Positions 1 to 9,404 of a DNA stretch of 64,000 bases are shown here, one piece after another (positions within the stretch are counted from its first letter, which is position 1; every line of letters starts with the position of its first letter). Below the pieces are notes generated by a model. The model did not search any database, was not told the origin of the DNA, and saw only the letters and a list, made by a program, of their open reading frames with translations. Location: the NCBI RefSeq assembly GCF_003833015.1, contig NZ_RJLQ01000006.1:119158-183157 (forward strand). Direction: 5' to 3'. Made by a program: the position numbers and the translations under genes. The stretch comes from Clostridium sp. E02. GTDB lineage: Bacteria > Bacillota > Clostridia > Lachnospirales > Lachnospiraceae.

Positions 1-1580
1 GAAGAATCACATTCTCCGGTAGAGAGACGATCGATGTGTTTCTCCCGCAACTCCTCTTCGAGGGAATCAACCTCATCTTCATACTGGCTCACTTTTCTGG
101 CCTCATCCATATCCCCTTTTCTTCTTGCCTCAACCGAATGGTAAAAGGATTGGAGCGATGCTTTACTAATAATAGATAGATCTAAGATCCCTGTTTCTGA
201 AAAGTTCACGTCATGATTTACCATGTATTCTGCCTGTTCTGCCAGATTTTCTGCATGATCTCCTACACGTTCCATATCATTAATGCTGTAAAATAAATTG
301 TTTACGGTTATCTTTTGTTCTTCTGTTAACGATAAATTGTTAATTTTAACCAGATATTCGGTCAGCATTCTTTCCATATTATTGATTGTCTGCTCCGTTT
401 TATACACTTCTTTCGCTAATTCAATATTTTTATCCAAAACTGCATCGATGGCACGTTTTACATTATCCATTGTAATCTGTCCCATATGTACCACTTCCAT
501 GGAAGCAGTCTCTACAGCAAAGGCAGGCGATTCAAAAATTCTTTCATCCAGACGTTTCAAGGTTACTGCTTCCTGATTCTTTAAAAGTTCTTTCTCCTCT
601 GCTTCTCCATCTGGTACAATCACTCCAGACAGTTTTACCAATTGTTTCGCAAATGGAAATAAAAGACAGGTATTTGATATATTAAAAATAGTATGAAACA
701 CGGAAATCTGAACGGGTGTAATCGAATGAGGAGCAAGTTTTGGTAGAATCATAAAAACAATGAAAGACAATACTCCAAATAACAATGATCCAATGATATT
801 AAAGGACAGATGAATGACAGCCGCCCGTTTTGCTGTACGGGAACCACCAATACTAGAAATCATAGCGGTTACACAGGAACCGATGTTTTGTCCTAACGTT
901 ATATAAATCGCAGCATTTGTGGTAACTACTCCATTCAAAGCAAGGGTCTGTAAAATCCCAACGGAAGCGGAAGAACTTTGCAACAGCGCCGTAACGAGAG
1001 CACCGACTAGCATCCCAAGGAGTGGGGTGTTTCCAAGCATACGAAACGCCTCCGAAAAAAATGGTGCTTTCGTATAGGGCGAAACTGCTCCTGACATAAA
1101 ATCAAGTCCGACAAATAACATTCCAAGCCCAACCAGAATTTCACCTGCAGTCTTATAGGTTTGCTTTTTTGCAAAAAGCAAAAGAATGGCTCCGATCCCG
1201 ATAACCAAAGGAGCAAAAAATGATGGTTGGAAGATGGAAAATGCATCTCCAAGCTGATTCATTGATACAATCCATGCAGTAATGGTGGTTCCAATGTTTG
1301 CTCCCATAATAACGCCTACTGCCTGAGTTAAATTTAAGACTCCTGCACTTACAAAGCCAACCACCATTACCGTAGTTGCTCCGCTGCTTTGAATAATTGC
1401 CGTAATTAGCGCTCCCAGTAGAACTGCCATAATACGATTATTCGTAAGCATTCCTAGAAACTGGCTCATACGGCTTCCTGCACCTTTTTGCATGCCGTCT
1501 GCCATAAGATTCATTCCATATAGGAACATTCCCAGGCCTCCGATAAATCCAAACAGACTTGATATGTCATTTACAGACAT
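1..1580 (-). CDS. Na+/phosphate cotransporter family protein with PhoU-like tail (3' end outside window)
   Basis: The ATG at 1580 follows a GGAGGTAACGG ribosome binding site. The open frame runs off the left edge, so the last residues are missing. Two inverted halves each carry the family signature: QSSGATT near residue 55 and LLQSSSASVG near residue 200. The C-terminal third (below about position 600) is hydrophilic and helical like PhoU, and the text just before the edge reads HIDRLSTGEC, which is typical of the C-terminus of this family. It should import phosphate with sodium across the cytoplasmic membrane. Family assignment is secure; the substrate is inferred. Confidence 0.9.
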   Translation of the reverse strand, partial: MSVNDISSLFGFIGGLGMFLYGMNLMADGMQKGAGSRMSQFLGMLTNNRIMAVLLGALITAIIQSSGATTVMVVGFVSAGVLNLTQAVGVIMGANIGTTITAWIVSMNQLGDAFSIFQPSFFAPLVIGIGAILLLFAKKQTYKTAGEILVGLGMLFVGLDFMSGAVSPYTKAPFFSEAFRMLGNTPLLGMLVGALVTALLQSSSASVGILQTLALNGVVTTNAAIYITLGQNIGSCVTAMISSIGGSRTAKRAAVIHLSFNIIGSLLFGVLSFIVFMILPKLAPHSITPVQISVFHTIFNISNTCLLFPFAKQLVKLSGVIVPDGEAEEKELLKNQEAVTLKRLDERIFESPAFAVETASMEVVHMGQITMDNVKRAIDAVLDKNIELAKEVYKTEQTINNMERMLTEYLVKINNLSLTEEQKITVNNLFYSINDMERVGDHAENLAEQAEYMVNHDVNFSETGILDLSIISKASLQSFYHSVEARRKGDMDEARKVSQYEDEVDSLEEELREKHIDRLSTGECDS

Positions 1581-1749
1581 CCGTTACCTCCTTGTAACCA
1601 CAATATGTATTTTAATTTACGTACAGCTTCTCTTCAATGAAAAACCATACCGTTTAAAATAATAGCATAGTCAGAATTGATTTATCAATGATTTTTATAA
1701 TTATTGTAAAGTTTTGGTGAATTTTAGGTAAAACACACGAATCACTGGA

Positions 1750-1778
1750 TTGCAATTCTTCTTATGATTGATTATAAT
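1750..1778 (+). promoter_or_regulatory. Sigma-A-type promoter for the PHP phosphatase gene
   Basis: TTGCAA (1750-1755) and TATAAT (1773-1778) are separated by exactly 17 bases. They lie 27 bases upstream of the ATG at 1806, which has its own GAGAGGAG ribosome binding site. It probably also serves sdaAB-sdaAA downstream. Confidence 0.75.
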
Positions 1779-1805
1779 GAATGTAATTTTAGAGAGGAGA
1801 ATTAA

Positions 1806-2606
1806 ATGCTTTCAGACTATCATTTCCATACAAGCTTTTCAGGCGACTCCGATACTCCCATTCGAGATCAATTAGAGCAGGGGATTTTATTGGGCATGAA
1901 ATCCGTATGTGTTACAGATCATCACGATTACGATATGAGTTCGGATTTGGACTTTACCCTTGATTTAGACCAATACTTTCAAACGATGAATGCGATAAAA
2001 GAAGAATATAAGTCTCGGATCGACCTGCGAATCGGGATTGAACTTGGCCTGCAGCCACATCTTAAAACTTATTTTGAAACACTGATAAAAACCTATCCGT
2101 TTGACTTCATATTAGGGTCTACTCATTCGATTCATAAAATAGATGTTGTCTCTTCCGATTTTTTCGAAGGCAGATCAGAAGAAGAAGCATATCTTGAGTA
2201 TTTTAAGGCTACACTGGATAATGTAAAAAAACTTAATACTTATGATGTGGCTGGCCACATTGACTATATTGTGCGTTACGGTCCGACAAAGACAGCCTGC
2301 TATCACTATGATGCATTCCGGGAAACCCTTGATGCGATCTTGATGGCTATTATCAGGCATGGCAAAGGAATTGAATGTAACACAGCTGGATACCGGAAAG
2401 GAATTCATCAACCAAATCCCTCTAAAGAAATTCTAGTTCGTTACAGGGAATTAGGCGGAGAAATCATAACCATTGGTTCCGATGCCCATACCCCAAGAGA
2501 TCTGGGTTCTGATTTTTTGAGAGCTAAGGATCTGCTATTAGAATGTGGGTTTTCTTATTACGCAGAATTTCGAAATAGAAAACCGGAATTTAAACCATTG
2601 ATATAG
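1806..2606 (+). CDS. PHP-domain histidinol-phosphatase (HisJ family)
   Basis: This 266-residue protein starts with the PHP metal-binding motif DYHFHTSFSGD, followed by TDHHDY near residue 38, GIELG near 77, GSTHSIH near 100 and GSDAHTP near 228. These are the clustered His/Asp residues that bind the metals of PHP phosphoesterases. HisJ-type members hydrolyse L-histidinol phosphate in histidine biosynthesis. No other his genes are nearby; it precedes the serine dehydratase genes by 34 bases and may be co-transcribed with them. A different phosphoester substrate is possible. Confidence 0.8.
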   Translation: MLSDYHFHTSFSGDSDTPIRDQLEQGILLGMKSVCVTDHHDYDMSSDLDFTLDLDQYFQTMNAIKEEYKSRIDLRIGIELGLQPHLKTYFETLIKTYPFDFILGSTHSIHKIDVVSSDFFEGRSEEEAYLEYFKATLDNVKKLNTYDVAGHIDYIVRYGPTKTACYHYDAFRETLDAILMAIIRHGKGIECNTAGYRKGIHQPNPSKEILVRYRELGGEIITIGSDAHTPRDLGSDFLRAKDLLLECGFSYYAEFRNRKPEFKPLI

Positions 2607-2640
2607 TATTTAAAAAACAATTTGACATCGGAGAATAAAT

Positions 2641-3300
2641 ATGAATGTATTTGACATCATAGGACCTATTATGATCGGTCCTTCTAGTTCCCATACTGCT
2701 GGTGCAGCACGTATCGGAAAAACAGCTGCCCTTTTGCTAGGAGCACCTGTAAAAAAAGCGGACATTTTGTTTCACGGTTCCTTTGCTAAAACCTATAAAG
2801 GCCATGGAACTGACAAAGCCATTGTTGGCGGAATCTTAACCTTGGATCCATGGGACCCTGGAATCCGCACAAGTCTTGATACAGCGAAAGATATGGGCAT
2901 TGAGCTTAAGATTCACACCGGTATATTAGAAAATGCTCATCCCAACTCAGCTCTCGTCACACTCACAGCAGAAAATGGAACAACCCTTTCCGTTCAGGGA
3001 GCTTCTGTAGGGGGAGGAAATATTGTCATAAATCGAATCAACGATATGGAGGTTGATTTTAATGGGCAAAACACCACTTTGATCGTTATGCATCAAGATC
3101 TCCCTGGTGTGATTGCCAAGGTTACAAATCTGGTCGCTGAAAACAAATCCAATATCTGTAATTTTCGATTAAACAGACAGGAAAAGGGGGGACTTGCGAT
3201 TATGACCATTGAAATGGATTCTGATTTCGATCTATCCCTGGTATCCAAAATTCGGGTTTTGCCTCATGTCTATAACACCATACTTTTAAAATTAAGATGA
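2641..3300 (+). CDS. sdaAB: L-serine ammonia-lyase, iron-sulfur-dependent, beta subunit
   Basis: 219 residues, the normal length for the beta chain of the two-subunit clostridial enzyme. The N-terminus NVFDIIGPIMIGPSSSHTAG carries the SSSHT substrate-binding motif. A C-terminal ACT domain begins near residue 145 (TTLIVMHQDLPGVIAKVTNL). With SdaAA it deaminates L-serine to pyruvate and ammonia in the cytoplasm. The stop codon is 12 bases before the chosen ATG of sdaAA, so the two are co-transcribed and probably translationally coupled. Confidence 0.95.
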   Translation: MNVFDIIGPIMIGPSSSHTAGAARIGKTAALLLGAPVKKADILFHGSFAKTYKGHGTDKAIVGGILTLDPWDPGIRTSLDTAKDMGIELKIHTGILENAHPNSALVTLTAENGTTLSVQGASVGGGNIVINRINDMEVDFNGQNTTLIVMHQDLPGVIAKVTNLVAENKSNICNFRLNRQEKGGLAIMTIEMDSDFDLSLVSKIRVLPHVYNTILLKLR

Positions 3301-3312
3301 TTGGAGAAACTA

Positions 3313-4206
3313 ATGAGATTAAAATTTCGTTCCATTCAGGAACTAGTAGAGGCCGCTGAAGCTGCCGATCAAAAAATATCTGAAATAGTTCTAAATCAAC
3401 AGGCTGAAGATATGGAAACTACAACAGAAGACGTTTATCACACAATGGAAAAAAGCTTTGACGTAATGAAAGAGGCTGTTAAAAATGGAATGGATGAAAC
3501 CCTTCGCTCCCCCAGCGGACTATCCGGAGGTGCCGCTGCTAAGTTGAAATATGCGGTAGACAAAGGTCAAAACCACTATGGACATCTCTTTGGAAATGCC
3601 ATTAGTATGGCCTTAGCAGTCGCTGAATTTAATTCCTGTATGGGGCAGATCGTTGCCGCACCCACTGCAGGTTCCTGCGGGGTTATTCCCGCAGCACTTA
3701 TCTCTGTTATGGAAGAATATAAGATTCCGAAGCGAGATATTGTAATGTCACTTTTTACCGCCTCTGCCATCGGTATGGTCATTGCAACGTGTGCCAGCAT
3801 TTCTGGAGCTGAGGGTGGATGCCAGGCAGAAGTAGGGTCCGCTTCTGCGATGGCCGCAGGATCCCTGACAGAGCTGTTTTTGGGTACTCCCCAGATGGTA
3901 TCCGACAGTTGTGCCATCGCCTTAAAAAACACCTTAGGACTGGTCTGTGATCCAGTTGCCGGATTGGTGGAAGTGCCCTGCATCAAACGCAATGCAATGG
4001 GAGTTACAAACGCCTTCACCGCTTCCGAGCTTGCTTGTGCAGGCATCCAAAGTGCCATACCGGCAGACGAAGTCATTCTCGCCATGAAACAGGTGGGACA
4101 GCAGATGTCCTCTTCCCTGAAAGAAACTGCAGAAGGGGGACTTGCTGCAACGAAAACCGGTTGTCGTTTATGCCATCAAATATTCGGATCGGAAACGAAC
4201 ACCTGA
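3313..4206 (+). CDS. sdaAA: L-serine ammonia-lyase, iron-sulfur-dependent, alpha subunit
   Basis: Catalytic subunit carrying the oxygen-sensitive [4Fe-4S] cluster. Cysteine-containing motifs PTAGSCGVIPA, ATCASISGAEGGCQAEVG, CDPVAGLVEVPC and a final GCRLCHQIFG are all present, so it appears intact. The frame is open from a TTG at 3301, but I place the start at ATG 3313 because GGAG (3303-3306) sits 6 bases upstream of it; this gives 297 residues. It partners with SdaAB directly upstream. A small hairpin with a T-rich tail follows the stop. Confidence 0.95.
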   Translation: MRLKFRSIQELVEAAEAADQKISEIVLNQQAEDMETTTEDVYHTMEKSFDVMKEAVKNGMDETLRSPSGLSGGAAAKLKYAVDKGQNHYGHLFGNAISMALAVAEFNSCMGQIVAAPTAGSCGVIPAALISVMEEYKIPKRDIVMSLFTASAIGMVIATCASISGAEGGCQAEVGSASAMAAGSLTELFLGTPQMVSDSCAIALKNTLGLVCDPVAGLVEVPCIKRNAMGVTNAFTASELACAGIQSAIPADEVILAMKQVGQQMSSSLKETAEGGLAATKTGCRLCHQIFGSETNT

Positions 4207-4212
4207 TTCTAA

Positions 4213-4236
4213 AATAAGGACCCTTATTATTTTCTT
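4213..4236 (+). terminator. Weak hairpin terminator after sdaAA
   Basis: AATAAGG pairs with CCTTATT (4213-4219 and 4222-4228), followed by ATTTTCTTTCTTT. It lies between convergent genes and overlaps the last codon of the minus-strand neighbour. The stem is short and AT-rich, so this is tentative. Confidence 0.45.
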
Positions 4237-4703
4237 TCTTTCATTTTAGATATAGCGTATTGATAACAATTATTTTTTTGCCCTTTTAGTACACGGTTTG
4301 TCAATACAAATCCATGAGTGGAATCAGAAAATATGAGAATCATCGTAGGTCTTTTTACAATTCGTTTTACATGATTCCATAAAATCATATGACTTTCTGA
4401 TCCACTTTTTATGTGGATTCCGGCCTCATTAAATCCGATCTGAGTGTCTTGCCGAATTCCAGACACTACTTTTTTAGCCCTCCAATAAATAACAAGAGGT
4501 TGAATGACTGGAAACAAAAAGACGCCAAGCAGGACCAATATTTTAAATATACCCCCTGACAAGTCCCATCTGACATAAGCCAGCATAATCATTGCCACTG
4601 TAAAAATCCCGTTGCACATTCCAGCCATGGAACTGTAAATAGAATACATGGATAACTGCCAGATATCTTTTCCCGTATTGCGGTAAGTGTATTCATATTG
4701 CAT
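4227..4703 (-). CDS. YcxB-like membrane protein
   Basis: 158 residues. An N-terminal soluble segment is followed by two membrane helices near residues 28-45 and 50-70, then a cytoplasmic domain of about 85 residues that reads like the YcxB fold (GFNEAGIHIKSGSESHMILW, then a segment ending in FVLTNRVL). YcxB proteins are small membrane proteins of unknown role. It is a single gene, convergent with sdaAA and separated from dctM by a hairpin. Family assignment is moderately sure; no function is proposed. Confidence 0.6.
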   Translation of the reverse strand: MQYEYTYRNTGKDIWQLSMYSIYSSMAGMCNGIFTVAMIMLAYVRWDLSGGIFKILVLLGVFLFPVIQPLVIYWRAKKVVSGIRQDTQIGFNEAGIHIKSGSESHMILWNHVKRIVKRPTMILIFSDSTHGFVLTNRVLKGQKNNCYQYAISKMKERK

Positions 4704-4735
4704 AAGATTTCCCCCTTCTGCTTTAAATATAGAGA

Positions 4736-4762
4736 ATCAGGCATCAAATTTCAATGCCTGAT
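4736..4762 (-). terminator. Hairpin downstream of dctM
   Basis: ATCAGGCAT and ATGCCTGAT form a perfect 9-bp stem with a 9-base loop, about 60 bases beyond the dctM stop. The following minus-strand text has only a broken T-tract, so it may be a weak terminator or an mRNA-stabilising hairpin. Confidence 0.5.
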
Positions 4763-4818
4763 CCCACATCTGTTTATTTCGTTCTGTAAATCAATCACTT
4801 TCTTAAACAATCACAATT

Positions 4819-6111
4819 CTATTTTGCCATCAATGATGGAAGCCACATACTAGTAGCCGGAACAAATGTGATCAGCAAAAGTGTAACAATCATACATATA
4901 TAGAAAGGAAATGCTGCTTTTACCACTTTTTCCATAGGGATCTTTGCAACTGCAGAGCCGATGAACAGTACGGCTCCAACTGGAGGCGTCAAAAGTCCAA
5001 TACCACAGTTAAGTATCATTATAATACCAAACTGTATCGGGTCAATCCCGATTGAGGTCGCAATCGGAAGCAAAATTGGAGTTGCAATCAAAATAATTGG
5101 CGACATATCCATAATGCATCCTAGAACTAAAAGAATTAAATTTAAAAGCAGTGCCAAAAGTATCGGGTTGGATGTGATCCCTGTAATTGTACTTGCCGCT
5201 AGTTCTGGTACATGCAGGGTCGTCAGACAATAACCAAATACATTGGATGTTGCGATCAGGATTAATACAATTGCGAGTGTATTCACGCAATCTTCCATAA
5301 CCTTCCAGACCCCTTTCCAGTCTAATCCTCTGTAGATAAAAACGCTGACAAGAAGACTGTAAATGACAGCGATGGCAGCAGATTCGGTAGCCGTAAAGAC
5401 ACCACCCACTACGCCAAATACAACAATCAAAACGGCGGCCAGAGCCCAGAATGAAACAGCAAGCTGTTTGATCAGATTGATCACACTAAATTTTTCTCCC
5501 TTGGGATAATTGCGTTTCACTGAGATAATGTAAGACCCAATCATGAGAGAAACTGCCAGGATCGCACCAGGAACATATCCTGCAAGAAACAGGCTCCCAA
5601 CGGAGATCCCTCCAGCGGTCGTTGCATAAATAACCATATTATGACTTGGAGGGACTAAAAGGCCTTCACAGGAAGACGTTACGGTTATTGCCGTCGAAAA
5701 ATCATCATCATAGCCCTGATCCACCATCATGGGAATAAGAATGGAACCCAGAGAGGCCGTATCTGCTGCTGCAGAGCCAGAAATTCCTCCAAAAAAATAG
5801 GACGCTACGATATTAACCATGGCCATCCCACCCCTCATCCAGCCTACGCATGCATTGGCAAGGGCTATGAGTTTTTGAGAGATTCCACCAGATCCCATTA
5901 AGACTCCCATTGTTATAAAGAATGGAACTGCCATAAGACTAAAAGAACTAATCCCTTTTACCATCTGCTGACAAATAATCGTAAGGGGTTTTCCTTGTGC
6001 CAGCAAGCAGAATACGGCGGAAAGAGCAACTGCATAGGCAATGGGAAACCGGAGAAGCACCATTAAAAAAAAGCTTGCAAGTAAAACCATAATTGCTAGA
6101 TTGGCACTCAT
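4819..6111 (-). CDS. dctM: TRAP transporter large permease subunit DctM
   Basis: 430 residues, all hydrophobic, with about 12 membrane helices as in the DctM family. It forms the translocation channel of a sodium-driven tripartite periplasmic-type importer, usually for C4-dicarboxylates or sugar acids. Family-typical sequences include SASADTASLGS-like GSAAADTASLGSILIP and LTPPVGAVLFIG near the C-terminus. I start at ATG 6111, not the in-frame TTG at 6117, because GGAGGA sits at a suitable distance. It follows dctQ with 2 bases between dctQ stop and the ATG. Confidence 0.93.
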   Translation of the reverse strand: MSANLAIMVLLASFFLMVLLRFPIAYAVALSAVFCLLAQGKPLTIICQQMVKGISSFSLMAVPFFITMGVLMGSGGISQKLIALANACVGWMRGGMAMVNIVASYFFGGISGSAAADTASLGSILIPMMVDQGYDDDFSTAITVTSSCEGLLVPPSHNMVIYATTAGGISVGSLFLAGYVPGAILAVSLMIGSYIISVKRNYPKGEKFSVINLIKQLAVSFWALAAVLIVVFGVVGGVFTATESAAIAVIYSLLVSVFIYRGLDWKGVWKVMEDCVNTLAIVLILIATSNVFGYCLTTLHVPELAASTITGITSNPILLALLLNLILLVLGCIMDMSPIILIATPILLPIATSIGIDPIQFGIIMILNCGIGLLTPPVGAVLFIGSAVAKIPMEKVVKAAFPFYICMIVTLLLITFVPATSMWLPSLMAK

Positions 6112-6113
6112 TA

Positions 6114-6635
6114 TCAAATTTCCTCCTTTGTAAAAAAGCCTTTTATATGGCGATAGATTGCTTCTGTCTCAAAAATAAGCATCGCCAAGCCTGCCAGTGG
6201 AACGGGAAGATACATCCAGAATCTAGAAAGAGAAGGCATACTGGTATAAAATCCTTTCGCTCCAATTCCAGTTGCATACCTCCAACCTACAGTTAGCATA
6301 ATAAAAGCAAGTACAAAAATTGCCAGATCAGCAATTAAGTCTAGTCCTTTTAGTAATTTTTTAGGCAAATAAGCATCAAAAGCCGTCATTCGAATATGAG
6401 ATCCCTTTCGGATTGCAAGGGCTGCTGACAATACCGCCATATAAGACATAAAAGTCAATATAACCTCCTCGCTCCATGCAGGATCGGGGATAAATGGTAT
6501 ATAACGGCCTGCAACTGACATGGTAGTGATCAAAACATCACCAATCAAAAGTATCTTACACAGTAATAATACAAATTGATACGTTTTGTCATAAGCCGGT
6601 TTTAATCGATCAATTTCCGAAAATAGTTTAGGCAT
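6114..6635 (-). CDS. dctQ: TRAP transporter small permease subunit DctQ
   Basis: 173 residues with four membrane helices, the usual DctQ layout. The motif IRKGSHIRMTAFDAYLP between helices 2 and 3 is characteristic of the family. DctQ links the solute-binding protein DctP to the permease DctM. ATG 6635 has AGGGG 6 bases upstream and is preferred over a TTG 24 bases earlier. It lies between dctP and dctM in a three-gene operon; a 10-bp hairpin sits just upstream in the dctP-dctQ gap. Confidence 0.9.
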   Translation of the reverse strand: MPKLFSEIDRLKPAYDKTYQFVLLLCKILLIGDVLITTMSVAGRYIPFIPDPAWSEEVILTFMSYMAVLSAALAIRKGSHIRMTAFDAYLPKKLLKGLDLIADLAIFVLAFIMLTVGWRYATGIGAKGFYTSMPSLSRFWMYLPVPLAGLAMLIFETEAIYRHIKGFFTKEEI

Positions 6636-6659
6636 AGAAATCCCCTTTCTAAAGAACAA

Positions 6660-6686
6660 GGCACAGAAGGCTAAGGCTTCTGTGCC
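6660..6686 (-). promoter_or_regulatory. Intercistronic hairpin between dctP and dctQ
   Basis: GGCACAGAAG (6660-6669) and CTTCTGTGCC (6677-6686) make a perfect 10-bp stem with a 7-base loop. It fills the short gap after the dctP stop. The minus-strand text after it is TTGTTCTTT, so it could act as a leaky terminator or as a 3' end stabiliser giving more DctP than membrane subunits. Confidence 0.6.
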
Positions 6687-6703
6687 CTTCTTATCAAAAC
6701 TGA

Positions 6704-7789
6704 TTATTTCATATCAAGAATTTTTTGATATAATTCTGCATTTTCTTTTGTGTTTTCAGCAATGACATCTTTACAAGCGTCCTGCCATTTCGTTATATCG
6801 GTTACTTCTGTGACCTTAACTCCATTGGCTTTTAAATCTTCTAACACCTTATTTTCTTCTTCTTCGGATGCCTTTTTGTTAAAATCAGAAGCATACTGAG
6901 CCGCTTCGGTCATTGCCTTTTGCTGACTACCGGAAAGTTTATCCCATGCTTCATCTGTAACAATTACTTCAATTGCACCTAAGGTATGACCATCTAAGAT
7001 CAAATTAGGAGCAACTTCTTGGAACGCATTGCCTTTATAGTTAGCAATTGGCTGTTCTGCTGCATCTACAACTCCAGTTTGAAGAGCAGAATAAAGCTCA
7101 TTCATGCTTACGACAGTCGGATTCGCACCTAGAGCGCTCACCATGCCAGTCATAACTGGATCACTGGATACGCGAATCTTTAATCCTTTTAAATCTTCCA
7201 TACTATTGATCGGTGTCTTTGAAAAGAAATGACGAAATCCCTCTTCTCCATAAAATAATCCTCTTACACCAAGTCCGATATCATGCGGTTCCATAAGGAA
7301 TTCAGGAGAAAGGTCACTGTTTACAAATTTCCAGTAATGATCACGACCTGCAAACGTATAGGGAATGGATAACAGTTTCGACTTATTCGCACCATAGCTA
7401 GTCAGTGCAAATGCAGAAATACGAGACATATCGATGGTTCCACCTCCGCCAAGCATCGTATCAAGAACATCATTTTCAGCGCCCAAAACTCCACTTGCCT
7501 GTATATCAATCTGTATGGATCCTCCAGAGAGTTCTTCCACCTTTTCTTTAAATGCCTGGTCGGTCTTTCCTACAATGGTATCCAATGGATTCACTTCCGC
7601 AAACACTAAGGTTACTGCTTCATCAGATGAAGAATCTGCTTTGGCTTCCTCTTCGCTTGTTGATTCAGAAACTGCTGCCGTAGTATTTGTGTCTTTTGTC
7701 TCTGCATTCTTGCCAGAACCCCCACAGGCGGTCAGAGATACTGCTGCAATTGCAGCAAGAATCAGTGCATTCAATCCTCTTTTTTTCAT
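6704..7789 (-). CDS. dctP: TRAP transporter solute-binding lipoprotein DctP
   Basis: 361 residues. The N-terminus MKKRGLNAL... leads to the lipobox LTACG at about residue 22, so the mature protein is lipid-anchored outside the membrane. A Thr/Glu-rich linker precedes a DctP fold with family landmarks GLKIRVSSDPVMTGMVSALG and ELYSALQTGVVDAAEQPI; the latter contains the arginine/aspartate region used for carboxylate ligands. ATG 7789 has a GAGGAGGG ribosome binding site, so the longer upstream open frame is not used. First gene of dctPQM. The ligand cannot be read from the sequence. Confidence 0.92.
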   Translation of the reverse strand: MKKRGLNALILAAIAAVSLTACGGSGKNAETKDTNTTAAVSESTSEEEAKADSSSDEAVTLVFAEVNPLDTIVGKTDQAFKEKVEELSGGSIQIDIQASGVLGAENDVLDTMLGGGGTIDMSRISAFALTSYGANKSKLLSIPYTFAGRDHYWKFVNSDLSPEFLMEPHDIGLGVRGLFYGEEGFRHFFSKTPINSMEDLKGLKIRVSSDPVMTGMVSALGANPTVVSMNELYSALQTGVVDAAEQPIANYKGNAFQEVAPNLILDGHTLGAIEVIVTDEAWDKLSGSQQKAMTEAAQYASDFNKKASEEEENKVLEDLKANGVKVTEVTDITKWQDACKDVIAENTKENAELYQKILDMK

Positions 7790-8007
7790 GTTATAACCCT
7801 CCTCTAAATTTCGTTGACTGTAGAAATATTTTATCTTTATATTCCCCAACAGAGACAATTTTAGCACAAAAAAATAGACATAACTACGGTAATATTTTGC
7901 GAATCCTAGTATTATTTTAACATCTTTTTTGAAATCCCCTATACATTCTTTATCAGTTTTGAACAATTTTTTCAAAATAAATGATCATTTCCTGCCATAC
8001 ATGACTA

Positions 8008-9381
8008 TTAATCCACCAAATCTCTCTTATATATTTCTATGACTTTTTTCATCGCTTCCTGCCCTGGTGCGCCAATTGTCATTCTTTTTTCTACACAAGT
8101 TTTTAAGCTAATGGCATCATAGATATCTTTTTTGAAGACAGGACTGATGGCTTGATACTGGGCAAGACTCATATCGTCAAGGGCAATTCCTTTTTCAATG
8201 CAAAACAAAACCAGCTGTCCCACAATTCCATGGGCATCACGAAAAGGCACTCCATGATTGACCAGATAATCCGCCGCATCGGTTGCGTTGGTGAATCCAT
8301 TTTTCGCACTTTTCTCCATTATATCGTTTCGGAATGTCATAGAAGAGATCATTCCAGTAAATAAGGCAAGACTCCCCTTTACCGTATCAATGGCATCAAA
8401 CGTAAGTTCCTTATCTTCCTGCATATCCTTATTATAAGCAAGAGGAATCCCCTTCATTGTGGTAAGCATGGAAATCAAAGCACCATAGACTCTGCCGGTT
8501 TTGCCTCGAATTAATTCTGCTATATCCGGATTCTTCTTCTGTGGCATAATACTGCTTCCAGTGCTATAAGAATCATCAATCTCTACGAACCGATATTCAT
8601 TGGTATTCCAAATAATAATCTCTTCACAGAATCGGCTCAAATGCATGGCAATCGTTGACAATGCACTTAAGAGTTCTATGAGATAATCCCGATCAGATAC
8701 AGAATCCATACTGTTTCTTGTTGGACCATCAAACCCTAAGAGTTCTGCTGTAAATTCCCGATCCAAAGGATACGTAGTTCCTGCCAAAGCGCCAGATCCC
8801 AAGGGACAGGTATTCATTCTTTTTCTTATATCATGAAGCCTAGAATAGTCCCGGTCAAACATCTCATAATAAGCACCGATATGATGTGCCAACGTAATAG
8901 GCTGTGCTTTTTGTAAGTGGGTGAATCCTGGCATATACGTATCCAAATTTGCTTCCATAAGCCTTACCAGCTCTTTCCGTAACTCTTTCAATAAAGAGGA
9001 GAGTTCGTCAATTTCATCTCTGGTATACAGTTTCATATCAAGAGCAACCTGATCGTTTCTACTTCTTCCTGTATGAAGCCGCTTTCCTGCTTCCCCAATT
9101 CTCTTTGTTAATTCCGCTTCAACAAAGGAATGAATGTCTTCATGTTCCGCCGTAATCGCAAGCACTCCGCTTTCTAAATCTTTGCTAATTTCCTTTAAAC
9201 CTTCTATAATCTGTTTTCCATCTTCTTCCGATATAATTTCTTGCTTTTTCAACATTTTTACATGTGCAATGCTTCCTTCGATATCCTGGTGGTAAAATTT
9301 CTGATCAAAGGATATGGATGCATTAAAATTGTGCACTAGCTGGTTGGTCTCTTTTGTGAAGCGTCCGCCCCATAATTTCAT
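8008..9381 (-). CDS. argH: Argininosuccinate lyase
   Basis: 457 residues, normal for ArgH. It begins [12 protein letters not shown] and carries the fumarase/aspartase superfamily signature [12 protein letters not shown] near residue 280, whose flexible loop serine is the catalytic base. Other conserved blocks are [13 protein letters not shown] and [11 protein letters not shown]. It cleaves argininosuccinate to arginine and fumarate in the last step of arginine synthesis. argG is not adjacent; the upstream neighbour is the YfhO-like gene 23 bases away, so argH may be the last gene of that transcript. Confidence 0.97.
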   Translation of the reverse strand: MKLWGGRFTKETNQLVHNFNASISFDQKFYHQDIEGSIAHVKMLKKQEIISEEDGKQIIEGLKEISKDLESGVLAITAEHEDIHSFVEAELTKRIGEAGKRLHTGRSRNDQVALDMKLYTRDEIDELSSLLKELRKELVRLMEANLDTYMPGFTHLQKAQPITLAHHIGAYYEMFDRDYSRLHDIRKRMNTCPLGSGALAGTTYPLDREFTAELLGFDGPTRNSMDSVSDRDYLIELLSALSTIAMHLSRFCEEIIIWNTNEYRFVEIDDSYSTGSSIMPQKKNPDIAELIRGKTGRVYGALISMLTTMKGIPLAYNKDMQEDKELTFDAIDTVKGSLALFTGMISSMTFRNDIMEKSAKNGFTNATDAADYLVNHGVPFRDAHGIVGQLVLFCIEKGIALDDMSLAQYQAISPVFKKDIYDAISLKTCVEKRMTIGAPGQEAMKKVIEIYKRDLVD

Positions 9382-9404
9382 AATTCTGATCTCCTCTTTT
9401 TCGA

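Noticed and set aside
3576..4085. A 169-codon minus-strand frame inside sdaAA
   Set aside because: It is antisense to a well-conserved enzyme; the long open frame reflects codon usage of sdaAA.
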